A stretch of 64,000 bases of DNA from Verrucomicrobiota bacterium (GTDB lineage Bacteria; Verrucomicrobiota; Verrucomicrobiia; Opitutales; Opitutaceae). A program made the translations under genes and the position numbers. Each line of letters begins with the position of its first letter. The stretch's first letter is position 1. The stretch is from positions 62,001 to 126,000 of the forward strand of contig JAEWKR010000021.1 of the NCBI GenBank assembly GCA_023457715.1. The letters run 5' to 3'. Shown in pieces: positions 18,354 to 27,449 of this stretch. The notes beneath the pieces are model-generated. The model had not been told where the DNA came from. It was given only the letters and a program-made list of their open reading frames with translations, and did no database searches.

Positions 18354-19706
18354 ATGAAGCCCACGCTGCTGATCGTCGACGACGACGAGGAAATCCGGAC
18401 TCAGATGCGCTGGGCTTTGGCCACCGACTATGAAGTCGCGCAGGCCGGGGACCGGGCCTCCGCGCTGGAGCGCTGTCGTGAGCTCAAACCACGTGTCGTG
18501 CTGCTCGACCTGGGGTTGCCGCCGGCTCCCGGCACTCCCGAAGAGGGCCTCGCCGCGCTGACGGAGATCCTCGCGTTCGATGGCGAAACGAAGGTCGTCA
18601 TCATCAGCGGCCAGGGAGAAAAGGCGACCGCGCTGCAGGCGATCGGCGCGGGGGCCTATGATTTTCTCAACAAGCCGGTGGATATGGATGAGCTGCGGCT
18701 GCTGTTGAAGCGTTGTTTCCACATCGCGAATCTCGAGCGGGAATTCAACTCGATGCAGCAGCAACTGCAGATCGAGTCGTTCGAAGGACTCCTTGGCGCA
18801 GGCGCCAGCATGCAGACGGTGTTCAACATGATCCGCAAGGTTGCGGCCTCCGATGCCCCCGTGCTGATCCTGGGCGAAAGCGGCACCGGTAAGGAAATGA
18901 CGGCGCGCGCCATTCACCAGCGCAGCGCGCGCAAGAGCGGGCCCTTCATCGCGATCAATTGCAGCGCGATCCCCGAGTCGCTCATCGAAAGCGAACTGTT
19001 CGGACACGAGAAAGGGGCCTTCACCGGGGCGCACATGCAACGCAAGGGGCGCATCGAAATGGCGGCCGGTGGCACCTTGTTCCTGGACGAAATCGGCGAA
19101 GTGCCGCTGCCGATCCAGGTGAAGTTGCTCCGCTTCCTGCAGGAACAGGTCATCGAGCGGGTCGGCGGCCGGCAGGAGATTCACATCGAGACGCGGGTCG
19201 TTGCCGCCACCAATGCGGATCTGAAGAAGATCATGGCCAACGGCACGTTTCGCGAAGACCTCTTCTATCGCCTTGCGGTCGTCCAGATCGCGCTGCCTCC
19301 GCTTCGCGCCCGCGGAGAGGACGTCAAACTCCTCGCCCGCGCGTTCCTGCAGCGCTTCGCGCACGAGGCCGGCAAGCCGAGCCTGACCTTTGCTCCGGAT
19401 GCGATCCGGGCCATCCGGCAGCACATGTGGCCGGGCAACGTGCGTGAACTCCAGAACCGCGTCCGCCGTGCCGTCATCATGAGCGAGGGAAAACGCATCT
19501 CGGCCGAGAACCTCGAACTCGCCGAGCATTCCGACAATGGCACCATCTCCCTCAAGGATGCGCGCGAGCGGGCCGAGCGGGAGGCCATCATGCAGGCCCT
19601 GCGACGCAGTGGCGGCAAGATGGCTCCGGCTGCGGTCGAGCTGGGTGTCAGCCGCCCCACGTTGTACGAACTGATGGACAAGCTCGGGCTGCAACGCGCC
19701 GAATAG
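18354..19706 (+). CDS. prsR: Sigma-54-dependent response regulator PrsR
   Basis: A 450-residue NtrC-type activator: receiver domain with acidic DDD near residues 9-11 and phosphoacceptor Asp52 (VVLLDLGLP), AAA+ domain with Walker A GESGTGKE (about 174-181), the sigma-54 contact loop GAFTGA (221-226) and Walker B LFLDE (242-246), then a Fis-type helix-turn-helix at the end (GGKMAPAAVELGVSRPTLYELM). The full GAFTGA loop means it should activate sigma-54 RNA polymerase. PrsR proteins are encoded with exosortases and bind boxes before PEP-CTERM genes; candidate sigma-54 elements lie before three sorting-signal genes in this window. The gene ends the exosortase operon and is followed by a bidirectional terminator. 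Confidence 0.88.
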   Translation: MKPTLLIVDDDEEIRTQMRWALATDYEVAQAGDRASALERCRELKPRVVLLDLGLPPAPGTPEEGLAALTEILAFDGETKVVIISGQGEKATALQAIGAGAYDFLNKPVDMDELRLLLKRCFHIANLEREFNSMQQQLQIESFEGLLGAGASMQTVFNMIRKVAASDAPVLILGESGTGKEMTARAIHQRSARKSGPFIAINCSAIPESLIESELFGHEKGAFTGAHMQRKGRIEMAAGGTLFLDEIGEVPLPIQVKLLRFLQEQVIERVGGRQEIHIETRVVAATNADLKKIMANGTFREDLFYRLAVVQIALPPLRARGEDVKLLARAFLQRFAHEAGKPSLTFAPDAIRAIRQHMWPGNVRELQNRVRRAVIMSEGKRISAENLELAEHSDNGTISLKDARERAEREAIMQALRRSGGKMAPAAVELGVSRPTLYELMDKLGLQRAE

Positions 19707-19752
19707 CGGCGCGGTGACGCGGAGGCGCGGGACGCGTTGGTCCCACCCGAAC

Positions 19753-19787
19753 AAAAAAAGGCGGCCCGAACGGGCCGCCCTTTTTTT
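19753..19787. terminator. Bidirectional terminator between prsR and the convergent surface-protein gene
   Basis: A 9-bp stem, GGCGGCCCG (19760-19768) with CGGGCCGCC (19771-19779), is flanked by A7 (19753-19759) and T7 (19781-19787), so it can end transcription from both sides. A REP-like GCGGGACGCG string lies just upstream. Confidence 0.92.
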
Positions 19788-19845
19788 GTCGATGAGCTGC
19801 TGGATCCACCGGAGTCGCGATGTCAGGTCGCGACTCCTTTCCGGT

Positions 19846-22800
19846 TTAGTAGAGGTACCCCTCGTCCGTGCCCGGACCGTTGTAGTTCTCGTTGATGTTG
19901 GTGAGCGTCTCGTTGAGGTCGGAGAGGGTCACACCCCACGGCAGCGAACCGCCCGCAATGACGTTGTTCGCCAGGGTGAGCACTTCGTTCACCGTCTTGT
20001 ACTTCAAAGCCCCGCTCGCCACGCGCTTGCTGCCCAGCCCGGCGGCCGTGCGACCGGCATTGGAGAAATCAACATTGAGGCGCGCCGCCAGCAACTGACC
20101 CGCCAGCACGCCAGCCGCGGAGGTCGAAGGATTGACGGCGGTCGCACTCAACCGCCCGGCGGTTCCACCCTGGGGCAGGAACTTGCAGATCGCCTCGGCG
20201 CTCGTGAAGGCGAGGTAACGCGAGCTGGTCCCGATCGCCACGTAACCACCCGGGTAGACCGACTTGAAGTACTTCGACAGCAGTGCGCCTGGGTTGTTGC
20301 CGTTGGGCTGCGAGCCCCACCCGCCCTGCGTGTAGGTGAGGAGGGGTTTGGACGTGGAGCCGGTGGTCGTCTTCTTGAAGCCGAAATCGATCGTGAGATC
20401 CACCGAGCTGTTCGTCGCGAGCGTGACCGTCGCCGGGCTGCCGTTGCTGTCCACGGCACGGTCGGTGCCCACCAGGGCGGTGACCGCCGTGTAACCCGTC
20501 GGGGTCGTGACCACCACCGTGTAGGTGCCGGCGGTGAGGCCGGTGAACTCGTACACGCCATTGCCGTCGGTCACGTCCGTCGCGATCACCGTGCCGCTGC
20601 TGTTCTTCAGCTGGACGGTCACGCCGCCAATGCCCGCTTCGCCGGCATCCTGACGGCCGTCACAATCGGCGTCACACCACACGAGGCTGCCGATCCGTCC
20701 GGTCGCCGTGGTCGGGGGCGGCGTCGAGCAGCCCACGGTGACGGTGGCCGTCGCGGTGGCGACAAGACTGCCGACCGTGGCCTTCGCCGTATTCACGACC
20801 ACGCTGGTCGTCGGCTTCGGAGTGATCTCCTCACAACCGAGCTTCGACGGGGAGTTGTGCTGGCTCGGGATCGACAGCCCGCCGAAGCCGGCCGTGCCGA
20901 AGGTGGAGCCCTTGATGATCACCGTGTAACTGTTGAGATGGTCCCAGCCGCCCGGCGCCTTGGTGGTGTCGATCACGACATTGCCGCTCACGAGCTTGGT
21001 CGGCGAGTTCACCGTGAGGGAGGACTTGTAGGGAAGATTCGCCGCCTCGTTCAGGTTCTCGCTGATTGAGGTCGAGAACCAGACGATGTTGTTGCTGTTG
21101 CCGGAGACCATCGCGCCGTCACCACCGAACGGCCCCTTGGTGCCGTAGCCGGACGGATACGACAGGACCTGGCCGGTGGCGGGCACCGTGGCGCTCGTGG
21201 TCGCGGTCAGGTAATCGAAGCGGAAGTCGAGCACGACCTTGTTGTTGCGATCGACAAAGCGGAACTCGACCTGGTCGCTCGTGCGGAGGTGGTCGAATTT
21301 GTGGTTGTTACCCGGCCAGCCGATGACGCCGGTGCCGTACGTGTTGTCATTGACGCTGAAGCTTTGGATGTAGGTCGCCTTCAGGTCGCCGTTCGGCAGA
21401 TACTGCACGATGATCTGGCCGGCCGGAACATTGTGGCCATTGACCACGGCCACGGTCGAAACGACCGGGATCACGGAGGCGGTCAAGGTCGCCGAGGCGC
21501 CCGGCGCCAGCGACGCGATCGTGCCCACCACGAAGTCGTCCTCCGGCATCGTCGGGGTGCCGTTGTCATCGGTGACCTTGATATTGGTCAGCGTCGTGCC
21601 GCCCGTATTGGTCACGCGATACGTGTAGACCACCGGCTGGAACGGGGCCGCGCAGGTCACGCTGGCCGACTTCTCCAGCTTGAGGCCCGGGACCGGAGGC
21701 GGCTTCGGCAGATTCGCGCCGGCATCGACGGTATCGTTGTAGCCGCCCGCCACCACGGTCGCGTTGCCTTCGGAACGGCCGGTGGTCGGGTTGGCATCGC
21801 TGTCCTTCGTGTCGATCCCGACGTTCTGCACGGTCAGGACATAACCGGCCGGCAGCGTCGTCTTGTCGAAGATCACGTAATAATCACCCGGGGTGAGCTC
21901 ATCGAACAGGTAATAGCCCCCGCCCGACGTGGTCGTGCTCGAGACGAACGCGCCGCCGGCCGTGTACAGAGAAACCTTGACGCCATTGATGCCCGCCTCG
22001 CCGGCATCCTGGACGCCGTTGTCGTTCGCATCATGCCAGACGAAGTTGCCGAGTTTGCCGGGGCAAATGCCGACGACGACATCGAAGGTCGCCGTGGTGG
22101 TGTTGCCGGCGCTGTCCATCGCGGTCACGGTCACCTGGGTCGTGGTCCCTGCGGCGAAGACACTGCCGGACGCGGGGCTGACGGTGACGCTCACCGCGCC
22201 ACCGCAGTTATCCAACGCGGTGGGCGTATAGACGAAGGTGGCCGAACACTGTTCGGAATCGGGTTGCAGCACGATCGTCTCCAGCGGGGAGGTGATGACC
22301 GGCGGCTGGGTGTCCTTGACGGTCACGGTGAAGCTTCCCGTCGTGGAGTTGCCCGCCGTGTCGGTCGCCTTGACATAGACGACGGTGGTGCCGACCGGGA
22401 AGGTGGCGCCCGAAACGATGGCGGGGCTGAAGGTGGGGCTCAAGCTGTACACCAGGCTCACCGGCTCGCAGTCGTCAGCGGAAGCGGCGAACGCCACCGC
22501 AGCGCTGCAGGCGCCAAGTTCGGCGTTCACCACCACCGGGGACGTGTGCAAGGTCGGGGCGGTGGTGTCGTTCACCGTGACGGTGAAGGTGCTGGTCGAC
22601 GTATGGCCGGCCGTATCCGTGGCGGTGATCGTGACGACCGTGACGCCAATCGGGAAGACGCTTCCCGGGGCGACGCTGTACGTGAGGGTGTCGAGGTTGC
22701 AGTCCGTCGCCGAGGTGTCGTAGGTGACGATCGCGGTGCAAAGTCCGGGCTCCGTGGTGACGGAAATCGGGGCGATGGGGGTGATGACCGGAGCTTCCGC

Positions 22801-24033
22801 GTCGATCACATTCACCACGAGCGTGCCGGTCGCGGTCACGCCGGCGCTGTCGGTCACGGTGAAGTCGACCGTGGAGGTGCCGAACGGAAAGGTGCTGCCC
22901 GATACCGGGTTGAACGTGGCGGAGACGATCGCGCCGTTGGCCGACTCGAACAGGGACGCATCATAGGTCACGACCTGGGTGCAGCAGTTGATGGTTGACG
23001 AGATCGGATGCGGTTTGTCGCCGCGCGGCACGTCCTGGCAATCCGTCGCCGAGGCATTCACCCCGGGGATCACGATGAGATCGATCGGCAGGCCGCCCAG
23101 GGTGAAGGGAATGGTGGCCCCCTGCCCGGTGATCTGGGCGGTGTTGCAAACCGTGCCGCCGTCGGCGCCGCCATTGGCATTGACGGTGACCGGCGACGTG
23201 CCGGATGCGACCACGACTTGGTTGAGCCCGGTGAACCCGCTGGTGGTAACGGTGCCGCTGGCGGTCACGCCGGCATCGACCAGTTGCACGGAATCGTTCG
23301 CGAGCACCGGTGAGGGCAGCACGGTGTTCGTCAGCGTCACCACGCCGGGCGTTTCCGTATCCTCCGGGAAGCTGACGATCAGTTCGATCTGCAACGGGGC
23401 GCCGACCGGGAGGTTCAGCACCGCGGCATTATAGCGAGCGACAAAATAGATCCGCCGCGTCTGCTGCGACCCGATGACCTGCACCGGGGAGTTGAGCACA
23501 AACGGCGTATTGGAGCCATCGACCAGGGTCAGGCTCCCCGAAGCGGCGTTCTCCTGGAACGTGTCGACGAACTCCCAGGGCAGATTGGAGTCCACCGTCG
23601 CCTGCGTGGCCGCATCGCCCAGCACGGAATCGGCGATGACCGAGGACGCCGTCGCCCAATCGCCGCCGATGTCCTTTTGCAAATTGACCACGATGTTGCG
23701 GATAGGGACCGGCAATGTCGTGTTGTTGGTCACATCGAAATACCCCATCACCGCCACCTCCCCCGAGCTGGCTCCGCGCGTGACAGTGACATCCCAGTTC
23801 ACCGTGCCGGTGCCCACGACGGGGCCCGGAACAAAGGTCCCGGTCTTGGCAATCGACCACGCCGTATTCTTGTACTGCGTGACGTCGACTCCGCTCTCCA
23901 TCAGCATAGGCACGACCGCCTGCGCAACCGAGGCGACCGCAAGGGTGGCGGCAGTGGCGATCGGCCAAAGCAGCCGGGCAAGGCGCGAGCGACCGCGAGG
24001 GAGACAATCAGAAACGGGCGATGAAGCATTCAT
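19846..24033 (-). CDS. Large secreted HYR / SdrD-B-repeat surface protein
   Basis: A 1395-residue secreted protein. ATG 24033 gives a signal peptide (RLARLLWPIATAATLAVA, cleavage after AQA); an upstream TTG at 24099 is rejected because it lies inside a sigma-54-like element. Order: beta-rich N-terminal region (25-350); about four HYR repeats (VTITATDTAGHTSTSTFTVTV type, 370-690); an SdrD-B-like domain (GKLGNFVWHDANDNGVQDAGEAG); a DUF11-like region (LEKSASVTC, YTYRVTNTGG); a second SdrD-B domain (GRIGSLVWCDADCDGRQDAG); and a terminal domain beginning YTQGGWGSQPNGNNPG and ending DEGYLY. It has no VPDSG/PEP tail. Function: surface adhesion or matrix structure, inferred from domain type. Confidence 0.83.
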   Translation of the reverse strand: MNASSPVSDCLPRGRSRLARLLWPIATAATLAVASVAQAVVPMLMESGVDVTQYKNTAWSIAKTGTFVPGPVVGTGTVNWDVTVTRGASSGEVAVMGYFDVTNNTTLPVPIRNIVVNLQKDIGGDWATASSVIADSVLGDAATQATVDSNLPWEFVDTFQENAASGSLTLVDGSNTPFVLNSPVQVIGSQQTRRIYFVARYNAAVLNLPVGAPLQIELIVSFPEDTETPGVVTLTNTVLPSPVLANDSVQLVDAGVTASGTVTTSGFTGLNQVVVASGTSPVTVNANGGADGGTVCNTAQITGQGATIPFTLGGLPIDLIVIPGVNASATDCQDVPRGDKPHPISSTINCCTQVVTYDASLFESANGAIVSATFNPVSGSTFPFGTSTVDFTVTDSAGVTATGTLVVNVIDAEAPVITPIAPISVTTEPGLCTAIVTYDTSATDCNLDTLTYSVAPGSVFPIGVTVVTITATDTAGHTSTSTFTVTVNDTTAPTLHTSPVVVNAELGACSAAVAFAASADDCEPVSLVYSLSPTFSPAIVSGATFPVGTTVVYVKATDTAGNSTTGSFTVTVKDTQPPVITSPLETIVLQPDSEQCSATFVYTPTALDNCGGAVSVTVSPASGSVFAAGTTTQVTVTAMDSAGNTTTATFDVVVGICPGKLGNFVWHDANDNGVQDAGEAGINGVKVSLYTAGGAFVSSTTTSGGGYYLFDELTPGDYYVIFDKTTLPAGYVLTVQNVGIDTKDSDANPTTGRSEGNATVVAGGYNDTVDAGANLPKPPPVPGLKLEKSASVTCAAPFQPVVYTYRVTNTGGTTLTNIKVTDDNGTPTMPEDDFVVGTIASLAPGASATLTASVIPVVSTVAVVNGHNVPAGQIIVQYLPNGDLKATYIQSFSVNDNTYGTGVIGWPGNNHKFDHLRTSDQVEFRFVDRNNKVVLDFRFDYLTATTSATVPATGQVLSYPSGYGTKGPFGGDGAMVSGNSNNIVWFSTSISENLNEAANLPYKSSLTVNSPTKLVSGNVVIDTTKAPGGWDHLNSYTVIIKGSTFGTAGFGGLSIPSQHNSPSKLGCEEITPKPTTSVVVNTAKATVGSLVATATATVTVGCSTPPPTTATGRIGSLVWCDADCDGRQDAGEAGIGGVTVQLKNSSGTVIATDVTDGNGVYEFTGLTAGTYTVVVTTPTGYTAVTALVGTDRAVDSNGSPATVTLATNSSVDLTIDFGFKKTTTGSTSKPLLTYTQGGWGSQPNGNNPGALLSKYFKSVYPGGYVAIGTSSRYLAFTSAEAICKFLPQGGTAGRLSATAVNPSTSAAGVLAGQLLAARLNVDFSNAGRTAAGLGSKRVASGALKYKTVNEVLTLANNVIAGGSLPWGVTLSDLNETLTNINENYNGPGTDEGYLY

Positions 24034-24094
24034 GGGACCGGCGGGGAACAAGCGTAACGAAGTTGAAGGACTGACGTGGGAGAGGCGGCCGTTC

Positions 24095-24111
24095 AGCAAC
24101 CTCCAAGCCAG
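24095..24111 (-). promoter_or_regulatory. Sigma-54-like element before the HYR/SdrD-B gene
   Basis: Reading on the minus strand from 24111: CTGGCTTGGAGGTTGCT, with GG, TTGC and correct spacing. The predicted start is near 24084, giving a leader of about 50 nt to ATG 24033. The upstream boxes found at the other four-element promoters are not at the same positions, so this site has weaker support. Confidence 0.42.
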
Positions 24112-24454
24112 TGGGCGGCCGGAGCGCGAGGCCCACAGGGGAAGAGATTCACACCTTCTTAATTTCCAGCAGGTAACAAATCCCGGAAAATTTCTGTAGG
24201 GGTATTACTTAGGTGTCGATCGGGATGTAAACTGTAAACCCTTCCGACATATCGCAAATGGTTTAAACGGTCTCCGACAGTATGCCTGTCGCACTCACGG
24301 TGGGTACTGGGTTTTGGCCGCCCACCCCCAACCCTCAGCCGGAACGATGCAGACCCATGAATCGCGAAGCTCCCGACGCTACGCGAGGCTCCCCGACGCA
24401 TGGGAACTGTCCCGTCGGCACGGGCGAAAAGCAGCCCGGACATGCGTCGGGATT

Positions 24455-24585
24455 CCTTACAGTCAGCCGCCCGCTTCGGCGCTCGGATAAACGTTTCCCC
24501 AGTTTTGCGGTTTCTTAAGTCTGTTATACCAGACGACTTATGAAGTTCGATGCAAAGTATGCATGCACTTGGCAGACGGGCTGCT
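24455..24585 (+). promoter_or_regulatory. Candidate sigma-54 promoter with TAA-N19-TTA dyad, before the VPD-tail gene
   Basis: TTGGCAGACGGGCTGCT at 24569-24585 fits the -24/-12 form. TAAGTC (24516-24521) and GACTTA (24535-24540) form a TAA-N19-TTA dyad ending 28 nt before it. CCTTACAGTCAG at 24455-24466 has its TTA 112 nt before it. The predicted start (24596) abuts ATG 24597, implying an almost leaderless transcript; AAGG at 24586-24589 could instead be a ribosome site. Confidence 0.55.
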
Positions 24586-24596
24586 AAGGCGGTGGC

Positions 24597-25487
24597 ATGA
24601 ACGTGTCCCGCATTACCCTGCTCGCCTTCGTTGCCACTCTGGTGCCTGCAGCTGCATGGGCGACGCCCACCACCGCGGCCGAACTGGGAACGTCCATCAC
24701 CATCTCAGACGCGAATTTTCAGAATCTTTCGAGTTCCGCGACCGCGACGCAGATCTTCAGCAAGTGGTATGCAAACCACGAGGACAACGAAACCGAGACG
24801 AACCCGAACACCGTGGTCGGTCAGCAGTGGGACCTCGAGGGCATGTACCTCAACGGTAACTCGCTGACCCTGGTCGGCGGCTTCGACTTCCGCAATGGCG
24901 CAAACGTCCCTTCCGTCGATCCCAACCGCTATTACAAGTCGGGCGACATCTTCATCGATGTGACCGGCGATGCGAAGTTCGGCTTTGCCAACAACCACGG
25001 CAGCGGCCTGGGCGGTACGACCGCCAACACGTTCGGTTACGACTACGTCATCCATTTCGACACCAGCCTCACCCAATACAGCGTGATGGCGATCGATGGC
25101 ACCTCGATCGTGGCGCGGGCGACGGACGTTTCCTCCACCAACCCGTGGAAATGGGTGAGCGGCGGCCAGGAGATCCTGTCGAACCAGTCGTTGCAATACG
25201 GCCTGCTCGGTTCGACGGTGGTGAGCAACCTGACGAGCTTTGGCTCGCCCACGACCGGCCTCCAGGGCCACGGCGGCAACAACAATCACTATTACCTGAC
25301 GGTGGATCTGGGCTTCCTGCCGACCACCACGTTGGCGACCCTCCACTACACGATGGAGTGCGGTAACGACAACCTCATGGGTCAGACGGCCATCGTCAGT
25401 GTCCCCGACCTTTCGGCCACCGCCTCCCTCCTGCTTCTTGGTCTGGCGCCGCTCGTCGCGCTCCGCCGGCGTCGCTCCGCGCTTTAA
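24597..25487 (+). CDS. Secreted protein with a VPD-type C-terminal sorting signal
   Basis: A 296-residue protein: signal peptide (MNVSRITLLAFVATLVPAA, cleavage after AWA), a beta-rich central domain and a tail reading VPDLSATAS (from about residue 269), hydrophobic LLLLGLAPLVAL and RRRR. The overall tripartite form is that of exosortase substrates; VPD is kept while SG is replaced by LS, so it is either a divergent VPDSG-CTERM signal or a PEP-CTERM-like one. The central domain (choice of Asn/Tyr-rich strands, DVTGDAKFGFANNHGSG, YDYVIHFDT) is unrecognised. The upstream region shares three elements with the two other substrates, which places it in the same predicted regulon. Confidence 0.78.
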   Translation: MNVSRITLLAFVATLVPAAAWATPTTAAELGTSITISDANFQNLSSSATATQIFSKWYANHEDNETETNPNTVVGQQWDLEGMYLNGNSLTLVGGFDFRNGANVPSVDPNRYYKSGDIFIDVTGDAKFGFANNHGSGLGGTTANTFGYDYVIHFDTSLTQYSVMAIDGTSIVARATDVSSTNPWKWVSGGQEILSNQSLQYGLLGSTVVSNLTSFGSPTTGLQGHGGNNNHYYLTVDLGFLPTTTLATLHYTMECGNDNLMGQTAIVSVPDLSATASLLLLGLAPLVALRRRRSAL

Positions 25488-25588
25488 TCGGTGGCACAGG
25501 GCGGTTGGCGCCCACCCCTCAACCCTAACCCCGGCGGCACGCACCGCCTGCCTCCTGCTGCCTGCGACGCTGTCCCTGTCCCGCTCCC

Positions 25589-27337
25589 ATGGCGCAACCT
25601 TCCAGCCCACACCCGTACGCCCATGGTCTGATCACCGTCGCCATCGGGCTTTCCGATCGCGTGGTGTTTGCTTGTGACCGTACTGCGAATGCGGAGATGC
25701 ATGGCGAGGTGCCGGATGCCCCGCGCGTGTTGGAGGTTCAGAAGGGCTTCGTGGTCGGCGGCTCGGGGATCTGGGCGACGACCGACCAGTCGATCAACGC
25801 CCCCCGTGATATCCTGGCGGCGTTCCGGCACGAGGACACCGCCGAGGCCTTCCTTCAGCGCTACGACCGGTTGTACCGCCTGAAGCTCGAGCGCTACCTG
25901 ACGCAGCGTTACGCCGTCGCCGGCGACGCCGTGCTGCGGGATTACTTTTGTCCGCTGACGCCCCCACAGTCCCTCATCGTCGCCGAATTCAACGGGCCCC
26001 AGCCACGGCTCGCCTTGTTTGAATACATCCCGACGCTGACGAACAACGACACGATCCTGCTCACGCCCTTGATGCGCAGCTTCGAGGTGTCCGCCTCGGC
26101 CACGTTTGCCGCAATCGGCGCGGCGGCGCCGCACGTCGCGGAACTGGATGCCGATTACATCAATCGTGCCGCGGTGGGTCCCCGGGGCCCGGAATACACC
26201 GCCAGCATGCTGGCGGCCGAGGCCATTTCCCACGTGCCGAAGGCGGTCGGCCCTCCGATCGTCCACACGGTTGCTGCGGGAGCGGGACCCGAGCGCCCGC
26301 GCCGCTCGAGCGCCTCCCGGAAGCATGCAGCGGTCACCCGGCTCTCCAACGACGCGTCGCGCTTTCCGCCGGTGGACACCCGCGACGTGGCCGCCGTGCA
26401 GCAGTTCGTGCAGCGGCGTTTCGAGGCGCTCTATCCCAGCGCGGAGTTGGCCTGGTTCCCCACCGCCCTGCAGCACATCGTGCGCTGCTTCGGCGGCCAC
26501 ACCACCGATTACGCCCCCATCGACCTGCGGTATCACGATCTTGAACACACGCTTCAGGCGGTGGTCTGCGCGGCGCTGATCCTCAGCGGCCGCCACGCGG
26601 CGCGGGTCGTGCCCAGGATCGATGCGCATCATTTCGAACTGGCCCTGATGGCCGCCCTGCTGCACGACACGGGCTACCTCAAGCTCCGCTCCGACACCCA
26701 GGGTACCGGCGCCAAGTACACCTATTGCCACGTTCTGCGCAGCTGTGCTTTCGCCGCGTCCTACCTGCCCACCGTCGGGGCCAACGCGGATGACATCGAG
26801 ACCGTGCTGGCCGCAATCAATTGCACGGGCCCGCTGAACGAGATCAGCCGTCTCCGCTTCCAGGCGCCGGTCGACGAGATCATCGGCTGCGTGGTGGCGA
26901 GCGCGGATTTCCTCGGTCAGATGGCCGCTCCCGATTACCCCGACAAGCTGAGGATATTGTTCGGCGAATTCGAGGAATCCGACAACTACCTGCAGGTCCC
27001 ACCCGAGTTGCGGATGTTCAAGTCGGCCGAGGATCTGGTCACCCGCACCCCGCATTTCTGGCACCGCTACGTGCTGCCGAAGCTCGAGGCGGATTTCCAC
27101 GGGGTCTACCATTTCCTCGCCCATCCGTACCCCACCGGTCGTAATCCTTATCTGGATGCGATCGAAGCGGGCATCGCGGAGATTCAGCGGCGGCTTTCCT
27201 CGGTCCCGGTCCGGGGCTTGGGCGCCGCACTGGCTGACAACGAGCCGGTGTCTCCGACCCTCCTGCCGGTCACGCCGCTTCCGGTGGCCCCGGCGGCCAC
27301 CACGGACGTCGTCCTTCCGTCCGAGGCCGTCCGCTAG
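25589..27337 (+). CDS. HD-domain phosphohydrolase fused to an N-terminal Ntn-hydrolase-like domain
   Basis: A 582-residue soluble protein. The C-terminal half has an HD/PDEase-type metal site: YHDLEHT (about 314-320) and LLHDTGY (about 357-363), followed by a helical bundle, as in phosphohydrolases acting on nucleotides or cyclic nucleotides. The N-terminal ~220 residues begin HGLITVAIGLSDRVVFACDR, which resembles the start of proteasome-beta/HslV-like domains (TTVxIxxxDGVVLAADxR), but the Thr1 position appears to be Leu, so peptidase activity is doubtful. A low-complexity linker (residues 225-255, GPERPRRSSASRK) joins the halves. The fold of the first half is my inference only. The preceding gene ends 101 nt upstream; a signalling role is likely because receiver genes follow. 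Confidence 0.7.
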   Translation: MAQPSSPHPYAHGLITVAIGLSDRVVFACDRTANAEMHGEVPDAPRVLEVQKGFVVGGSGIWATTDQSINAPRDILAAFRHEDTAEAFLQRYDRLYRLKLERYLTQRYAVAGDAVLRDYFCPLTPPQSLIVAEFNGPQPRLALFEYIPTLTNNDTILLTPLMRSFEVSASATFAAIGAAAPHVAELDADYINRAAVGPRGPEYTASMLAAEAISHVPKAVGPPIVHTVAAGAGPERPRRSSASRKHAAVTRLSNDASRFPPVDTRDVAAVQQFVQRRFEALYPSAELAWFPTALQHIVRCFGGHTTDYAPIDLRYHDLEHTLQAVVCAALILSGRHAARVVPRIDAHHFELALMAALLHDTGYLKLRSDTQGTGAKYTYCHVLRSCAFAASYLPTVGANADDIETVLAAINCTGPLNEISRLRFQAPVDEIIGCVVASADFLGQMAAPDYPDKLRILFGEFEESDNYLQVPPELRMFKSAEDLVTRTPHFWHRYVLPKLEADFHGVYHFLAHPYPTGRNPYLDAIEAGIAEIQRRLSSVPVRGLGAALADNEPVSPTLLPVTPLPVAPAATTDVVLPSEAVR

Positions 27338-27449
27338 CCTGTCCTGGTCGCCGGGCATTCGCACCCCGTCCTTCCAGCCGGGGTACGGCGCGGGTGCCCG
27401 GGCTGCTGCCCACGGAGCACATCTGGCCGCCCGGTTTTTTGTCGGTGGT

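Larger units (their letters stand above)
24034..24596. other. 563-nt divergent control region
   Basis: This gap separates the minus-strand surface protein from the plus-strand VPD-tail gene. It holds a sigma-54-like element for each direction (24095-24111 minus; 24569-24585 plus), a TAA-N19-TTA dyad (24516-24540), a CCTTACAGTCAG box (24455-24466), a direct TGTAAAC-like pair (24226-24239) and a TAGGGGTAT string (24197-24205). No coding potential was seen. Confidence 0.6.

Noticed and set aside
21289..22998. Plus-strand open frame inside the HYR/SdrD-B gene
   Set aside because: Low-complexity Arg/Gly/His sequence with no domain; the minus-strand gene is well supported.
24313..25534. Two similar CGCCCACCCC-AACCCT strings (about 24317 and 25509)
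   Set aside because: Short and C-rich; could be chance or part of a dispersed element, no structure or function could be supported.
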